37,856 nt of DNA from Candidatus Methylomirabilis sp. (GTDB taxonomy: Bacteria; Methylomirabilota; Methylomirabilia; Methylomirabilales; JACPAU01): positions 1 through 37,856 of the forward strand of contig DASYVA010000059.1 in the NCBI GenBank assembly GCA_036000645.1. Direction: 5' to 3'. The notes under the pieces were generated by a model. The model saw only the letters and a program-made list of their open reading frames with translations. It made no database searches and was not told where the DNA came from. Below, piece after piece: positions 24,211 to 32,259 of the stretch. Each line of letters begins with the position of its first letter. Positions within the stretch are counted from its first letter, which is position 1. A program made the translations under genes and the position numbers.

Positions 24211-24891
24211 ATGCGGATCGCGGTGGTCATTCCTGCCCTCGATGAGGAGGCGGCCATCGGCGAGGTCGTCCGCGAGGTGCCCCGGAACCTGGTCCGGGAG
24301 ATCATCGTGGTGGACAACGGCAGCGTGGACCGGACAGCGGCGGCGGCGCGAGCCGCCGGGGCCCGTGTCGTCTCGGAGGCGGTGCGGGGCTACGGCGCGG
24401 CCTGCCTGGCCGGGGCCCTGGCGGCCCGGGAAGCCGACGTGCTCGTCTTCCTCGACGGCGACCGGAGCGATGATCCGGCCGACATGGCGCGCGTCCTCAC
24501 GCCGCTGCTCGAGGGGCGAGCCGATCTGGTCCTCGGCTCGCGCCTCTCGGGCGACCTGGAGGCGGGCGCGCTGAGCCCGCACCAGCGCCTCGGCAATCGA
24601 CTGGTCACCTTCCTCCTGCGGCTGCTGTACGGCCTCCGGCTCACCGACATCGGCCCGTTCCGGGCCATCCGGGCGGAAGTCCTGCGGGGCCTGGGGATGG
24701 AGCAGAAGACCCACGGCTGGCCCGTGGAGATGATCGTGAAGGCGGCCCGGCGGGGCTACCGGGTCGTGGAGGTCCCCGTCCGGTGTCGCCGGCGGATCGG
24801 CCGGTCGAAGGTGGGTGGCACACTGCGCGGGAGCCTGCTGGCGGGCTATCGCCTGCTCTCGACCACCCTGCGGTATGCCTGGAGGAGGTAG
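24211..24891 (+). CDS. Family 2 glycosyltransferase (DPM1-like)
   Basis: A 226-residue GT-A fold transferase. AVVIPALDEEAAIGEVV at the N terminus, IIVVDNGSVDRT, and DGDRSDDP with the metal-binding DxD-type aspartates (about 82-88) are intact, then LGSRLSGDLE and the acceptor part with DIGPFRAIR. There are no C-terminal membrane helices, as in short dolichol/polyprenyl-phosphate sugar transferases; the likely product is a polyprenyl-phosphate sugar or a surface glycan. The ATG at 24211 has no strong ribosome-binding site. It opens an operon-like run of ten genes and ends 4 bp before the first radical SAM gene. Confidence 0.9.
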   Translation: MRIAVVIPALDEEAAIGEVVREVPRNLVREIIVVDNGSVDRTAAAARAAGARVVSEAVRGYGAACLAGALAAREADVLVFLDGDRSDDPADMARVLTPLLEGRADLVLGSRLSGDLEAGALSPHQRLGNRLVTFLLRLLYGLRLTDIGPFRAIRAEVLRGLGMEQKTHGWPVEMIVKAARRGYRVVEVPVRCRRRIGRSKVGGTLRGSLLAGYRLLSTTLRYAWRR

Positions 24892-24895
24892 CGCG

Positions 24896-25888
24896 ATGGC
24901 ATTCTCCGTCGGCCTCGGCCTGACCAACGAGTGCAACCTCCGCTGCCCCCACTGCTACCGCCCGGACATGCTGGTCGAGCGCCTCTCCCTCCGGGACGTG
25001 CGGCAGGTGTGCGAGAGCATCCCCGTCCGCTCCCTCAACCTTGGGGTCGGAGAGAACGGCCTGCACCCCGAGTACCACGCCATCCTGGACTACGCGGCCG
25101 CGCGGGGGATCACGGCCAGCATCACCTCCAACGGCCTGAGCATCGACGTCCTCCCGGACGATGCCGTCCGGCGGTTCCACAGCGTGGAGTTCTCCCTGGA
25201 TTTCCCCACCGAACGCGAGCACGATGCCTTTCGGGGACGGGGGAACTGGCGGACCGTGATGGCTGCCCTGGAGCGGTGCGCCACGCTGGGGGTGCGGGTC
25301 ACCGTGACCGCCGTGATGATGAGCATCAACTTCGAGCAGCTGCCGGCCGTCGCCCGGGTCGCCGCCGCACGGGGCGCCAGGCTGCGGGTGAACGTCTATC
25401 AGCCGGCGAAGACGGACCGATTCACCCTGACCTACGCGCAGTTCTGGGACGGGTTCCGGCGGCTCCTCGGCGCCACCCGGCTGGTGGCGACGACCGAGCC
25501 GGTCCTGGCGGCGGTTCTCGGCATCGAGGGGTTCGCGGGGCCGGGGTGCGGCCGCTCCACGGTCCGCGTCGCCCCGGACGGCCGGATCCTCCCGTGCACC
25601 TACTGGCCGCACAGCCGCCTGACCCTCGCCGATCTGTGCGCGCTGGGGGAGCGGATCGTCGAGGCGCCCGAGTTCCTGGCGGCTCGCCGGATCCCCGCCG
25701 CCTGCGACGGGTGTCCCTGCCGGGGGGGCTGCGCGGGTCGGCGGGCGCTGGTCGGCAGCCTGGACGCCCCCGATCCCTACTGTCCCTTCGCCCGGAAGGA
25801 CCGGATCGCGCTCTCCTGCGAGCGGGCGGTCGGGGAGGACCTGCCCAAGGTGGGCAGCGCCTGCACGACCGTGGTCTCCGCGGGCTAA
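24896..25888 (+). CDS. Radical SAM protein with C-terminal SPASM-like cysteines
   Basis: A 330-residue radical SAM enzyme. The [4Fe-4S] cluster motif CNLRCPHC (Cys13, Cys17, Cys20) lies in GLTNECNLRCPHCYRPD, followed by the strand NLGVGENGLHPEY in place of the usual GGEP loop. The C-terminal third has CGRSTVRVAPDGRILPC and then a dense cysteine cluster (CDGCPCRGGC ... YCPF), typical of SPASM-type auxiliary clusters. Such proteins modify peptides, sugars or alcohols. The ATG at 24896 has GGAGGAGG just before it, favoured over an upstream in-frame start inside the previous gene. Its stop codon lies inside the left arm of the inverted-repeat block at 25883. The substrate is unknown; a sugar or peptide linked to the surface glycan is a guess. 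Confidence 0.9.
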   Translation: MAFSVGLGLTNECNLRCPHCYRPDMLVERLSLRDVRQVCESIPVRSLNLGVGENGLHPEYHAILDYAAARGITASITSNGLSIDVLPDDAVRRFHSVEFSLDFPTEREHDAFRGRGNWRTVMAALERCATLGVRVTVTAVMMSINFEQLPAVARVAAARGARLRVNVYQPAKTDRFTLTYAQFWDGFRRLLGATRLVATTEPVLAAVLGIEGFAGPGCGRSTVRVAPDGRILPCTYWPHSRLTLADLCALGERIVEAPEFLAARRIPAACDGCPCRGGCAGRRALVGSLDAPDPYCPFARKDRIALSCERAVGEDLPKVGSACTTVVSAG

Positions 25889-26089
25889 TGCAAAAGACAT
25901 GAATGGTGTGACACACGGTCCGGGTGGCGCCGGATGCCGCCCGAAGGCCCCCGGTGCGGAGGGGGGGCCCATCGGCTCTGGGCCGATGGGGGGAACCACG
26001 GGAGGGTTCCCCAGGGGGGCCGGGGGCCGGGGCGGCGCCGGCGACAGGACCCGGACGGTGTCATTTTCATTCTATCGTTTGTATTAGCC
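25883..26089. repeat. 207-bp block with long inverted arms and internal hairpins
   Basis: The left arm (25883-25925) and right arm (26049-26089) are reverse complements at about 33 positions with a few short gaps; matched blocks are GGCTAAT, CAAA, GAATG, TGACAC and GTCCGGGT. The interior is extremely GC-rich and holds two adjacent perfect hairpins: CCCATCGGC/GCCGATGGG (25968-25990, 5-nt loop) and GGGGAACC/GGTTCCCC (25990-26012, 7-nt loop), plus GGCGCC pairing across (25926-25931 with 26034-26039). The arms are less GC-rich than anything nearby. It fills the space between two radical SAM genes, starting at the stop codon of the first and ending 9 bp before the ribosome-binding site of the second. 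It could be a MITE-type element, a large structured RNA, or a terminator/attenuator. Confidence 0.7.
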
Positions 26090-26108
26090 TGCTGCCCGGA
26101 GGAACGAG

Positions 26109-27116
26109 ATGGGCGAGCCGAAGCGTCCCCCCGTCGCCGCGACCCTGCCCCGGACGCTGTACCTCGAGACGACCAACCGCTGCGACTCGAAGTGCCAGAC
26201 CTGCATCCGCACGTTCCTCACCCTGGAGCCGCCGAAGGACCTCACCCTGGCGGAACTCACGAGGATCGTGGAGCAGTTCCCCGCCCTAGACCGGGTCGTC
26301 CTGCACGGCATCGGCGAGCCGCTCCTCAACCGCGAGCTCTTCGCCATGATCGCCTACCTCAAGGGTCGGGGCGCGGCGGTCCTCTTCAACTCCGACACCA
26401 TCGGCCTGACCCCGAAGCGGGCCGTCCGGCTCGTCGAGAGCGGGCTGGACGAGTTCCGGGTTTCCCTCGACGCGGCCAGCCGGGAGTTGTATGCGCGGGT
26501 CCGGGGGGTGGATCGGTTCGACCGGGTCGTGGAAAACGTGCGAGACCTGGTGGACCTCAAGCGGCGGATGGAGCGCCAGTCCCCCCGGGTCTCCCTCTGG
26601 TTCACGGCGATGAAGGTGAACCTGCACGAATTGCCCGCCCTGGTCCGGCTCGCCGCCGCGATCGCCGTCCCGGAGGTCTATGTTCAGCGCCTCGTCTTCA
26701 CCGGCCACGGGCTGGCCGTCCAGGAGCAGTCGCTGCACGGGGGGCTTTACGAGCGGCAGGAGGCCCTGATCGTCGAGGCAGAGGGTCTCGGCCGGACACT
26801 CGGGGTCGCGCTCAAGGCGTCGGGGCTCACCACCCCGCTGGAGAGCCTCCGGGGGACGGAGGCGGGCAGGCGCCCCTGGTCCGGCTGCCAGCGCCCCTGG
26901 ACCGTGAGCTACGTGACCGCCAACGGCAACGTCCTGCCCTGCTGCATCGCCCCCTGGAGCGCGAAGAACTACCGGGGGGCCGTCCTGGGGAACGTCCTCG
27001 AGCAGGAGTTCGCGGCGGTCTGGAACGGCGAGCGCTACCAGCAGTTCCGGACCGATTTCGAGAGCGATGTCCCGCCCGATCCGTGCCGGGGGTGCGGGCT
27101 GCGCTGGAGTATCTGA
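26109..27116 (+). CDS. Radical SAM/SPASM domain protein
   Basis: A 335-residue radical SAM enzyme. The cluster motif is CDSKCQTC (Cys25, Cys29, Cys32), followed by VVLHGIGEPLLNRELF, the GEP loop that contacts SAM. The C terminus is a clear SPASM domain: CQRPWTVSYVTANGNVLPCC, the GNVLEQEFAAVWNGERYQQFR block, and CRGCGLRW. SPASM enzymes use extra Fe-S clusters and act on peptides or small alcohols and sugars. GGAGG lies 6 nt before the ATG. It is not closely similar to the radical SAM protein encoded before it, so the two probably catalyse different steps. It is followed 18 bp later by the DoxX gene. Confidence 0.93.
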   Translation: MGEPKRPPVAATLPRTLYLETTNRCDSKCQTCIRTFLTLEPPKDLTLAELTRIVEQFPALDRVVLHGIGEPLLNRELFAMIAYLKGRGAAVLFNSDTIGLTPKRAVRLVESGLDEFRVSLDAASRELYARVRGVDRFDRVVENVRDLVDLKRRMERQSPRVSLWFTAMKVNLHELPALVRLAAAIAVPEVYVQRLVFTGHGLAVQEQSLHGGLYERQEALIVEAEGLGRTLGVALKASGLTTPLESLRGTEAGRRPWSGCQRPWTVSYVTANGNVLPCCIAPWSAKNYRGAVLGNVLEQEFAAVWNGERYQQFRTDFESDVPPDPCRGCGLRWSI

Positions 27117-27134
27117 GGGGAAGGAGGCGTGAGG

Positions 27135-27665
27135 ATGCAGAGCGACCGAGTCGGCATTGCGACCCGCGGCCCCCTCTGGCCGCTTGCCCTCTTCCGGATC
27201 GCTTTCGGGCTCCTGTACCTGGACATGGCCTGGCAGAAGGCCCCCTGGGTCATCACGGACGGGCACCGGTTCGGCTGGCTGCACGGGTTCATCGAGAAGG
27301 AGATCGCCCACCCCACTTTCGGATGGTACACGGCGTTCCTCCAGGGGGTGGTGCTCCCCAACTTCACGCTCTTCGGGATGCTCACGTTCCTCACCGAGCT
27401 CGGCCTGGGGGTGCTCCTGCTGTTCGGGCTCCTGACCCGCCTGGCCGGCCTCGGGGGCTTCCTCTGGCAGGTGAACATCGCGCTGGGGGCGTTCAACGTC
27501 CCCGGGGAGTGGGGCTGGATCTGGGTCCTCCTCACCCTCCCCCAGTTCTGCTTCGCCCTCTGCGGGGCCGGGCGGGTCCTGGGGCTCGACCGGGTCCTCG
27601 AGCCGGCGCTGCGCCAGCGGGCGGCGGACGCGGCCTGGGCGCGCCTCCTGCTGCGTGCCGTTTGA
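27135..27665 (+). CDS. DoxX/DoxD-like membrane protein
   Basis: A 176-residue protein with about four hydrophobic segments and the DoxX-type beginning LALFRIAFGLLYLDMAWQKAPW, then LTELGLGVLLLFGLLTRLAGLGGFLWQVNIALG and FALCGAGRVLGLDRVL. DoxX-family proteins sit in the membrane and are linked to quinone or thiosulfate redox chemistry in a few cases; most are uncharacterised. The ATG at 27135 is preferred because AAGGAGG ends 7 nt before it; the GTG at 27129 nearly touches that site. Within the glycan cluster it might serve membrane redox balance for the radical SAM steps, which is speculation. Confidence 0.82.
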   Translation: MQSDRVGIATRGPLWPLALFRIAFGLLYLDMAWQKAPWVITDGHRFGWLHGFIEKEIAHPTFGWYTAFLQGVVLPNFTLFGMLTFLTELGLGVLLLFGLLTRLAGLGGFLWQVNIALGAFNVPGEWGWIWVLLTLPQFCFALCGAGRVLGLDRVLEPALRQRAADAAWARLLLRAV

Positions 27666-27679
27666 GCGGAGAGGAGGGG

Positions 27680-29068
27680 ATGGGCGACGTCTGGCGGGTC
27701 CGGATGCTCGTCGGGGGGCTCGGGGCTCTCAGCCTGCTCGGCTACGCGCTCGGCTTCCCCTGGGTGCCCGGCGCCGGGCCGGAACCCCTCGTCGCCTTCG
27801 TCGCCCTCTCCCTGGGTCTCTTCCTTCTCTATCTGCTGACAGCGTGGGTGGTGGTGCGTCGCCGGTCCGCGGACCGGGTCCTGCTCGGCCTGATCCTCGG
27901 GTTCGGTTTCCTTTTCCGGCTCGTCCTGCTCCCGAGTCCGGTGGTCCTGTCTTCGGACCTCTACCGCTACTTGTGGGACGGGCGGGTCCAGCGGGCCGGG
28001 ATCAATCCCTACCAGTATCCGCCCGCCGCTGAGGCGCTCGCCCCCCTCCGCGATCCGGCCGTTTTCCCCCACATCAACCGGCCGGACAAGCCAACCATCT
28101 ATCCGCCAGGAGCGCAGGTGCTGTTCGCCGCCCTCACGGCCATCGCCTCGGACAGCATCCTGGGGTGGAGGCTCTTCTTGCTCGGATGTGAGGTCGTCAC
28201 GGCGGTGCTCCTCCTTGGGCTGCTCCGCCGGATGGGGGTCCCCCCGAGCGGGGTCCTTCTGTACGCGTGGGCGCCGCTGGCCGTCTTCGAGGGGGTGCAG
28301 GCGGGGCACCTGGACGCGGCCCTTCTGCCGGCGCTCCTCCTCGCGCTCCGGTGGCGGCAGGAGGGACGGGGGGTGCCGGCCGGTGCGGCCCTGGGGGTGG
28401 CCGTCCTGCTGAAGTTGTACCCGGCGGTCCTGCTTCTCGCCTGGTGGCGGCGCGGCGAGTGGCGGTTCCCGGCCGCCTGCGCAGGCGTGGTGGCGGCGGG
28501 CTACTTCCCGTACCTGGCGGGGGCGGGGAGCGGTGTCACCGGCTTCCTCCCGGAGTACTTCGGGAGCGCCGAGGACTTCAACGTGGGCCTCCGCTTCTTC
28601 CTCAGCCAGGGCATCGGCCTCGGCGGCGAGGTGGCGCGGGGCGTGGTCATGCTGCTGCTCTTCGGGCTGCTGGCCGTCGTCCTGCTGCTGATCGCCTGGC
28701 GGCGCACCGAGGATTTCGCCGGGATCTTCGGGGCCGCGATGGGGGCTGCGGCCGCCTACCTCCTCTTCGTGCCGACGGCCATGCATCCGTGGTACGTGCT
28801 GTGGATCCTCCCGTTTGTTGCGGTCCAGCCCTCCGCGGCGTGGCTCTACTTCAGCGGGGCCGTCGTCCTCTCGTACCTCAAGTACGCCTGGGAGCCGGCG
28901 GGGCTCCCCCTCTGGGTCCGGGCGGTGGAGTTTCTCCCCCTCTACGGCCTCCTCGCCTGGGAGTGGGGCAGGGGCCGCACCGGGCTCTTGCCCGGAGCCG
29001 CCGGCCCGGAGCCCCGGACGCTCGGCCTGCGCGGGCACAGGCCGGTGGGACAGCCGCCATGCCCGTGA
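27680..29068 (+). CDS. GT87/DUF2029-like polyprenol-phosphate-dependent mannosyltransferase
   Basis: A 462-residue polytopic membrane protein with about ten or more helices. DLYRYLWDGRVQRAGINPYQYPP followed by HINRPDKPTIYPPGAQ (residues about 93-150) is the signature of DUF2029/GT87-like GT-C transferases, with the Asp of SSDLYRYLWDG as the likely catalytic or donor-site acid on the outer face. HPWYVLWILPF lies near the C terminus. These enzymes add hexoses from lipid-linked donors to glycans or lipids outside the membrane. GGAGGGG precedes the ATG. It overlaps the next gene by 10 bp. The donor could be made by the DPM1-like transferase at 24211. Confidence 0.87.
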   Translation: MGDVWRVRMLVGGLGALSLLGYALGFPWVPGAGPEPLVAFVALSLGLFLLYLLTAWVVVRRRSADRVLLGLILGFGFLFRLVLLPSPVVLSSDLYRYLWDGRVQRAGINPYQYPPAAEALAPLRDPAVFPHINRPDKPTIYPPGAQVLFAALTAIASDSILGWRLFLLGCEVVTAVLLLGLLRRMGVPPSGVLLYAWAPLAVFEGVQAGHLDAALLPALLLALRWRQEGRGVPAGAALGVAVLLKLYPAVLLLAWWRRGEWRFPAACAGVVAAGYFPYLAGAGSGVTGFLPEYFGSAEDFNVGLRFFLSQGIGLGGEVARGVVMLLLFGLLAVVLLLIAWRRTEDFAGIFGAAMGAAAAYLLFVPTAMHPWYVLWILPFVAVQPSAAWLYFSGAVVLSYLKYAWEPAGLPLWVRAVEFLPLYGLLAWEWGRGRTGLLPGAAGPEPRTLGLRGHRPVGQPPCP

Positions 29069-30582
29069 TCCTCCAGGCCCTCGTGGGCCTGCTGTACCTG
29101 GTGACCCTCGTCGGCCTCTTCCTGTACGGCCTCAACGCCTACGTGATGCTGGCGGTGCACTGGTGGCACCGGCGCCGGGCCGAGGCGGCGCCGCCACCGC
29201 CGGCTCCCGCGGTCTGGCCCGTGGTCACGGTCCAGCTCCCGCTCTACAACGAGCGGTACGTGGCCCGCCGCCTGCTCGAGGCTGTTGCGCGGTTGGATTA
29301 TCCGGCGGACCGGCTCGAGATCCAGGTACTGGACGACTCCACCGACGAGACCAGCGGGGTCGTCGCGGAGTGCGCCGGCCGGCTCCGGGCGCAGGGGCTC
29401 CGGGTCGCCCATCTCCGCCGCGCCGTGCGGACCGGCTTCAAGGCCGGCGCCCTCGCGGCCGGGTGCGCGGAGGCGCGGGGGGAGTTCCTCGCGATCTTCG
29501 ACGCCGACTTCGTCCCCCCGCCCGACTTTCTCGAGCGGACCATCCCGCACTTCGCCGAGCCGGGCGTGGCCGTCGTCCAGACGCGCTGGGGGCACCTCAA
29601 CCGGGACTACTCCCTCCTGACCGTGGCCCAGGCCCTGGGGATTGACGGCCACTTCGGCGTCGAGCAGGCGGCCCGCTGCTGGGGGAGGCTCCTCCTGAAC
29701 TTCAATGGCACCGCCGGGGTCTGGCGCAAGGCGGCCATCCTGGACGCGGGGGGGTGGGCCCACGACACCCTGACCGAAGATCTGGACCTCTCCTACCGGG
29801 CCCAGCTCAAGGGGTGGCGCATCCTGTACCGGCCCGACCTCACCTGCCCGGCGGAGCTGCCGGTCCTGGTGACGGGGTTCAAGTCCCAGCAGCGGCGGTG
29901 GGCGAAGGGCTCCATCCAGACGGCGATGAAGCTCCTCCCCGCCGTCCTCCGGGCGCCGCTCCCCGCCTGGACCAAGTACCAGGCCTTCATTCACCTGACC
30001 TACTACATGATCCATCCCCTGATGCTGACCGGGGTCCTCCTCTCGGCACCGCTCCTTGGCCTCCGGGACGTGACCCCCCCGCCGTCAGTCCTGCTGGGGC
30101 TGAGCCTTGCCTTCGGCCTTGGCATCTTCGGCCCGGGTTGCATGCTGGGTTACGCCCAGCGCGTCCTGGAGCCGGCCGGGGGGCGGCGCCTCTGGCAGTT
30201 GCCGACGATCATGGTGATCGGGGTGGGGGTGGCGTGGAGCACCAGTCTGGCCGTCCTGGGGGCCTTTCGGGGGAGGGCGCGGGAGTTCGTCCGGACGCCC
30301 AAGTTCGGGATCGGCGCGGGCGGCGGGTCCTGGCGGGGGAAGGCCTACGGGGGCGGGCGCCCGTGGGGCGGCCTGGTGGAGATCGGGCTCGGGCTCTACT
30401 GCGCGGCCACCGCAGCCTCCTTCTGGCAGCAGGGGCACTACGGGGCCCTGCCGTTCCTCGGCCTCTACGCGGCCGGGTTCCTGACGGTGGGCGCCCTCAC
30501 TGTCCTCCAGACGGTGGCCGGAAACCGGGTCCCGCTCGCGGCCGCGGAGGGGGGCCGGATCAGCGCGGGGAAGGCGGCCTGA
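29059..30582 (+). CDS. Cellulose-synthase-like family 2 glycosyltransferase
   Basis: A 507-residue membrane GT2. Helices lie at the N terminus (about 3-35) and a cluster of four or more at the C terminus (from about 310). The processive or glucosylceramide-synthase-like catalytic set is complete: VTVQLPLYNE, DDSTDET (about 92), DADFVPP (about 148), TEDLDLSYR (about 240) and QQRRWAKG (about 277), that is the D, D, D, QxxRW pattern. Products in this family include beta-glucans and glycolipids. The start ATG overlaps the previous gene by 10 bp, so coupling is likely. Confidence 0.92.
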   Translation: MPVILQALVGLLYLVTLVGLFLYGLNAYVMLAVHWWHRRRAEAAPPPPAPAVWPVVTVQLPLYNERYVARRLLEAVARLDYPADRLEIQVLDDSTDETSGVVAECAGRLRAQGLRVAHLRRAVRTGFKAGALAAGCAEARGEFLAIFDADFVPPPDFLERTIPHFAEPGVAVVQTRWGHLNRDYSLLTVAQALGIDGHFGVEQAARCWGRLLLNFNGTAGVWRKAAILDAGGWAHDTLTEDLDLSYRAQLKGWRILYRPDLTCPAELPVLVTGFKSQQRRWAKGSIQTAMKLLPAVLRAPLPAWTKYQAFIHLTYYMIHPLMLTGVLLSAPLLGLRDVTPPPSVLLGLSLAFGLGIFGPGCMLGYAQRVLEPAGGRRLWQLPTIMVIGVGVAWSTSLAVLGAFRGRAREFVRTPKFGIGAGGGSWRGKAYGGGRPWGGLVEIGLGLYCAATAASFWQQGHYGALPFLGLYAAGFLTVGALTVLQTVAGNRVPLAAAEGGRISAGKAA

Positions 30583-30628
30583 GGGTCGCGCGGGCCGACG
30601 CGGGAGTCACGGAATGAGGAGCGGACGG

Positions 30629-32245
30629 ATGCGAAGACGCGGTACGGGGGTGGCCCTCGTCGTGGTGGCCCTGCTGGCCGGGGGGGCCGTCGGGGCCGTC
30701 CTGGCGCAGACGGCGCCGGTCCCCCCGGCCGCCCTCGCCCCCCTGGCCCAAAGCCACTGGCCCAAGTACCGGCACGACCTCTGGAACACCGGCCGGAGCG
30801 CCGTGAGCGGCCCCCGGACGGGGGCGCTGAAGTGGACCTTCTCCACGGGGCGCGCCGAGCAGAACGGCGGCATCGAGACCGACCCGGTGATCGGTCCCGA
30901 CGGGACGGTCTACCTCGGGGCCAACAACGGGATCCTCTACGGCCTCGACCCGGAGAGCGGCGAGATCCGCTGGGCCTTCCCGACCGGGTTTGACACCTTC
31001 GGCATCTACTCGACCCCGGCCATCCTGCGGGACGGGACGGTCGTGTTCGGGGCGAAGGACGGAAAGGTGTACGGCGTCCGGCCGCCGCCGGCCGGCATCC
31101 TCGGGGAGGTGGGGTGGAGCGTGGACCTGGGCACCGGGGTCCAGACGTCCCCGGGGGTCGGCCTCGACGGCACGATCTACCTCGGGGCGGACGACTGGCG
31201 GCTCTACGCGATTGCGCCCCCCGCGGGGACCGGGCCGGCCCGGATCAAATGGCACTTCCAGACGGGGGGGGACATGCTCTCGTCGCCGGCCGTCGGCCCA
31301 GACGGGACCGTCTACTTCGGCTCGATGGACGGGACGGTGTACGCCCTCCAGGAACCGGCCGCCGGCCAGCGGGAGCCGACCGTCCGCTGGACCTTCACCA
31401 GCGGCAGCCGGGGGAAGACGGGAGGGTTCGAGAACGCCCCGGCGCTGGACGGGACAGGGCGCCTCGTCATCGGCGGCAATGACGGCCTCGTCTATGTCCT
31501 GAACTCCGCCACCGGCGAGCGGCTCTGGACGTTCAAGACCCAGTTCACCGAATACGCGATCTTCTCCTCCGCCGCGCTGGGCCCCGACGGGACCATCTAC
31601 CTCGGCCCGAAGGACGGGTACCTCTACGCCCTCCGGGAGGGGCGGGGCTTCTTCGGCGCGCGGGGGCGGGTCACCTGGCGGTACCGGATCGGGACGACCA
31701 TCGAGACCTCGCCCGTCCTGGCGCCGGATGGGACGGTGTACCTCGGCGCCGACAACGGGAAGATCTACGCGATCGCGCCCCCGGCGTCCGGGGAGACCGG
31801 CCGGCTGCTGTGGGAGTTCCAGACCCGAGGGACCCTGATCTCCTCGCCGGTGATCGGCCCGGACGGCTCCCTCTACAGCGGGTCCATGGATGGGAAGGTG
31901 TACGCCTTCCACGACAGCAAGCGGGGCCGGCCGGCGCAGGGTCCACTCAGCGGGACCTGGTACGGCACCATGACCTCGGGCGGGGAGGTGCAGCGGCTCG
32001 CGCTGGTGCTGGCCCAGCGCGGGAGCACCCTGGACGGGATCCTGCGCCTGCAGTCCACCCTGGCGGGCGGCTTCCGGGGGACGCTCGATGGGGAGCGGCT
32101 CCGCTACACGGCTTCCCTGCTCGGGGACTGCCGGGCCGAGTACCGCGGGGAGGCGTCGGCGACGGCCCAGGAGATCCGAGGCACCTTCGCGGTGACCGAT
32201 TGCGCCGGCCGGGCCGTCCGGGGGGCCTTCCGCGTGACCCGGTGA
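30629..32245 (+). CDS. Exported PQQ-like beta-propeller protein with extra C-terminal domain
   Basis: A 538-residue secreted protein: basic N terminus plus hydrophobic stretch (GVALVVVALLAGGAVGAVLAQ), the WPKYRHDLWNTGRS lead-in usual for BamB/PQQ-type propellers, then repeated blades of the form DGTVYLGANNGILYGLD and DGTIYLGPKDGYLYAL. From about residue 440 a separate domain begins with SGTWYGTMTSGG; it has alternating beta pattern and two cysteines (GDC and TDC) that may form a disulfide. No PQQ-dehydrogenase active-site motif is seen, so it is more likely a binding or assembly protein. The ATG at 30629 has GAGGAG 6 nt before it, favoured over the ATG at 30614. It is 46 bp after the GT2 gene. 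Confidence 0.87.
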   Translation: MRRRGTGVALVVVALLAGGAVGAVLAQTAPVPPAALAPLAQSHWPKYRHDLWNTGRSAVSGPRTGALKWTFSTGRAEQNGGIETDPVIGPDGTVYLGANNGILYGLDPESGEIRWAFPTGFDTFGIYSTPAILRDGTVVFGAKDGKVYGVRPPPAGILGEVGWSVDLGTGVQTSPGVGLDGTIYLGADDWRLYAIAPPAGTGPARIKWHFQTGGDMLSSPAVGPDGTVYFGSMDGTVYALQEPAAGQREPTVRWTFTSGSRGKTGGFENAPALDGTGRLVIGGNDGLVYVLNSATGERLWTFKTQFTEYAIFSSAALGPDGTIYLGPKDGYLYALREGRGFFGARGRVTWRYRIGTTIETSPVLAPDGTVYLGADNGKIYAIAPPASGETGRLLWEFQTRGTLISSPVIGPDGSLYSGSMDGKVYAFHDSKRGRPAQGPLSGTWYGTMTSGGEVQRLALVLAQRGSTLDGILRLQSTLAGGFRGTLDGERLRYTASLLGDCRAEYRGEASATAQEIRGTFAVTDCAGRAVRGAFRVTR

Positions 32246-32259
32246 TCCGGGAGGGGGGC

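Noticed and set aside
25889-26108. Cobalamin, SAH or other known riboswitch between the radical SAM genes
   Set aside because: The conserved boxes of those classes, as far as I can recall them, are not present; the structure is better described by its long inverted arms and simple GC hairpins.
27035-29038. Long minus-strand open frame opposite DoxX and the GT87-like gene
   Set aside because: The predicted protein is rich in Glu, Arg, Gly and Pro without domains, while the plus strand has two clear membrane proteins with ribosome-binding sites.
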